Shown: one piece after another, positions 12,702 through 13,096 of the stretch
How positions within the stretch are numbered: position 1 is the stretch's first letter
How the letters are laid out: each line of letters starts with the position of its first letter
Notes under the pieces: model-generated
What the model was told of the DNA's origin: nothing
Databases searched by the model: none
The model's input: the letters and a program-made list of their open reading frames with translations, nothing else
Source: an uncultured Oceanobacillus sp.
GTDB taxonomy: Bacteria > Bacillota > Bacilli > Bacillales > Amphibacillaceae
Assembly: GCA_938004015.1 (NCBI GenBank)
Contig: CALKWU010000020.1
Span: 1 to 13,096 of the forward strand
Length of the DNA stretch: 13,096 nucleotides
Reading direction: 5' to 3'
Position numbers and translations under genes: made by a program

Positions 12702-13096
12702 ATGAAATTAATAGCTAAACTGCTCACCGGTATCGTAGTTGGTATAATCATTGGATTGCTCGTATCTGAGTTCGTCATCCGGGTCATTGTGACTTTTAAA
12801 GAATTGTTTGGGCAGTTCATCGGCTTTGCGGTTCCACTCATCATTATTTTTTACATTGTCAGTGGAATCGCAAGTTTTGGCGAACAATCAGGACGCATGC
12901 TTGGAATCACAGGAGGTCTGGCTTATTCTTCCACAATTTTGGCAGGTACGCTATCATTTATCGTTGCTCTTATTGTCATTCCTATGTTTGGTGCCAGAAG
13001 TGGAGATGGAGCAGAAGAAGCAAGCGGGTTTGAACCTTTCTTCGACTTGGCCATTCCGCCGGTTGTCGATGTCATGACCGCACTCGTCATTGCCTT
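12702..13096 (+). CDS. Dicarboxylate/amino acid:cation symporter (DAACS family), 3' end outside the window
   Basis: The first 131 residues of a membrane transporter that takes up dicarboxylates or acidic or neutral amino acids with sodium or protons. The start MKLIAKLLTGIVVGIIIGLL is the usual first helix. The second hydrophobic stretch holds FIGFAVPLIIIFYIVSGIAS, where the family has its F-x-x-x-P-L-I-x-F-x-x-I-x-x-G-I pattern. A third helix follows (GLAYSSTILAGTLSFIVALIV), then a polar loop. The binding-site part (HP1 to HP2) lies beyond the window, so the substrate cannot be told. AAAGGGG at 12688-12694, 7 bases upstream, supports the ATG. It has its own promoter and is not in an operon with the genes to the left. 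Confidence 0.88.
   Translation, partial: MKLIAKLLTGIVVGIIIGLLVSEFVIRVIVTFKELFGQFIGFAVPLIIIFYIVSGIASFGEQSGRMLGITGGLAYSSTILAGTLSFIVALIVIPMFGARSGDGAEEASGFEPFFDLAIPPVVDVMTALVIA

Noticed and set aside
1..13096. CRISPR array, tRNA genes, complete insertion sequence, defence system or prophage
   Set aside because: I found no regularly spaced repeats, no tRNA-like cloverleaf, no transposase or integrase frame, and no nuclease or toxin-antitoxin pair.

Overview
The window looks like a chromosomal segment from a Gram-positive Bacillales bacterium (Bacillaceae or Planococcaceae type). The grounds are moderate GC, strong AGGAGG-type ribosome binding sites, several Bacillus-style lipoproteins with lipobox cysteines, a TipA/Mta-type MerR regulator next to a YkkC/YkkD-like SMR pair, and a Bacillus-type zinc glycerol dehydrogenase. 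I see no rRNA, tRNA, CRISPR array, intact transposase or phage gene.

Left part (1-3002): the 3' part of a short-chain dehydrogenase; an opposing DUF6612-like lipoprotein gene; an intergenic gap holding a palindromic repeat; then a small cupin protein and an AhpD/carboxymuconolactone-decarboxylase-like protein, both on the plus strand. Middle (3048-4872, minus strand): a three-gene drug-efflux operon reading MerR/TipAS regulator, a YkkC-like SMR subunit with an extra N-terminal membrane domain, and a YkkD-like SMR subunit. Each junction is a 4-base ATGA overlap. The operon starts from a 20-bp-spaced promoter carrying a near-perfect MerR operator. Next (4995-8031, minus strand): a doubtful degraded reading frame; a second, longer DUF6612-like lipoprotein whose leader holds a 12-bp stem-loop and whose -10 box sits inside an inverted repeat; and glycerol dehydrogenase gldA, preceded by a Rex/Fnr/Crp-like palindrome.

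Right part (8048-13096, plus strand): a second palindromic repeat, a small SAM-dependent methyltransferase, and a translationally coupled operon of OmpR-type response regulator, sensor histidine kinase and LolA-like lipoprotein. After it come a pair of palindromic repeats joined directly to a 5'-truncated PhnB/VOC-family remnant, and the start of a dicarboxylate/amino acid:cation symporter gene.

The main unexplained structure is a dispersed hairpin family at 1846-1878, 8048-8080 and 12287-12325, with a degenerate partner at 12226-12256. Every copy has two arms of about 14 nt around a 5-nt centre containing CAG. The arms differ between copies by compensated base changes, which suggests a REP-like element maintained as a hairpin. 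One copy abuts the point where the PhnB-like gene is truncated. The second theme is three lipoproteins of LolA-like/DUF6612/DUF4367 type within 12 kb, one of them coupled to a two-component system; together they suggest cell-envelope sensing.
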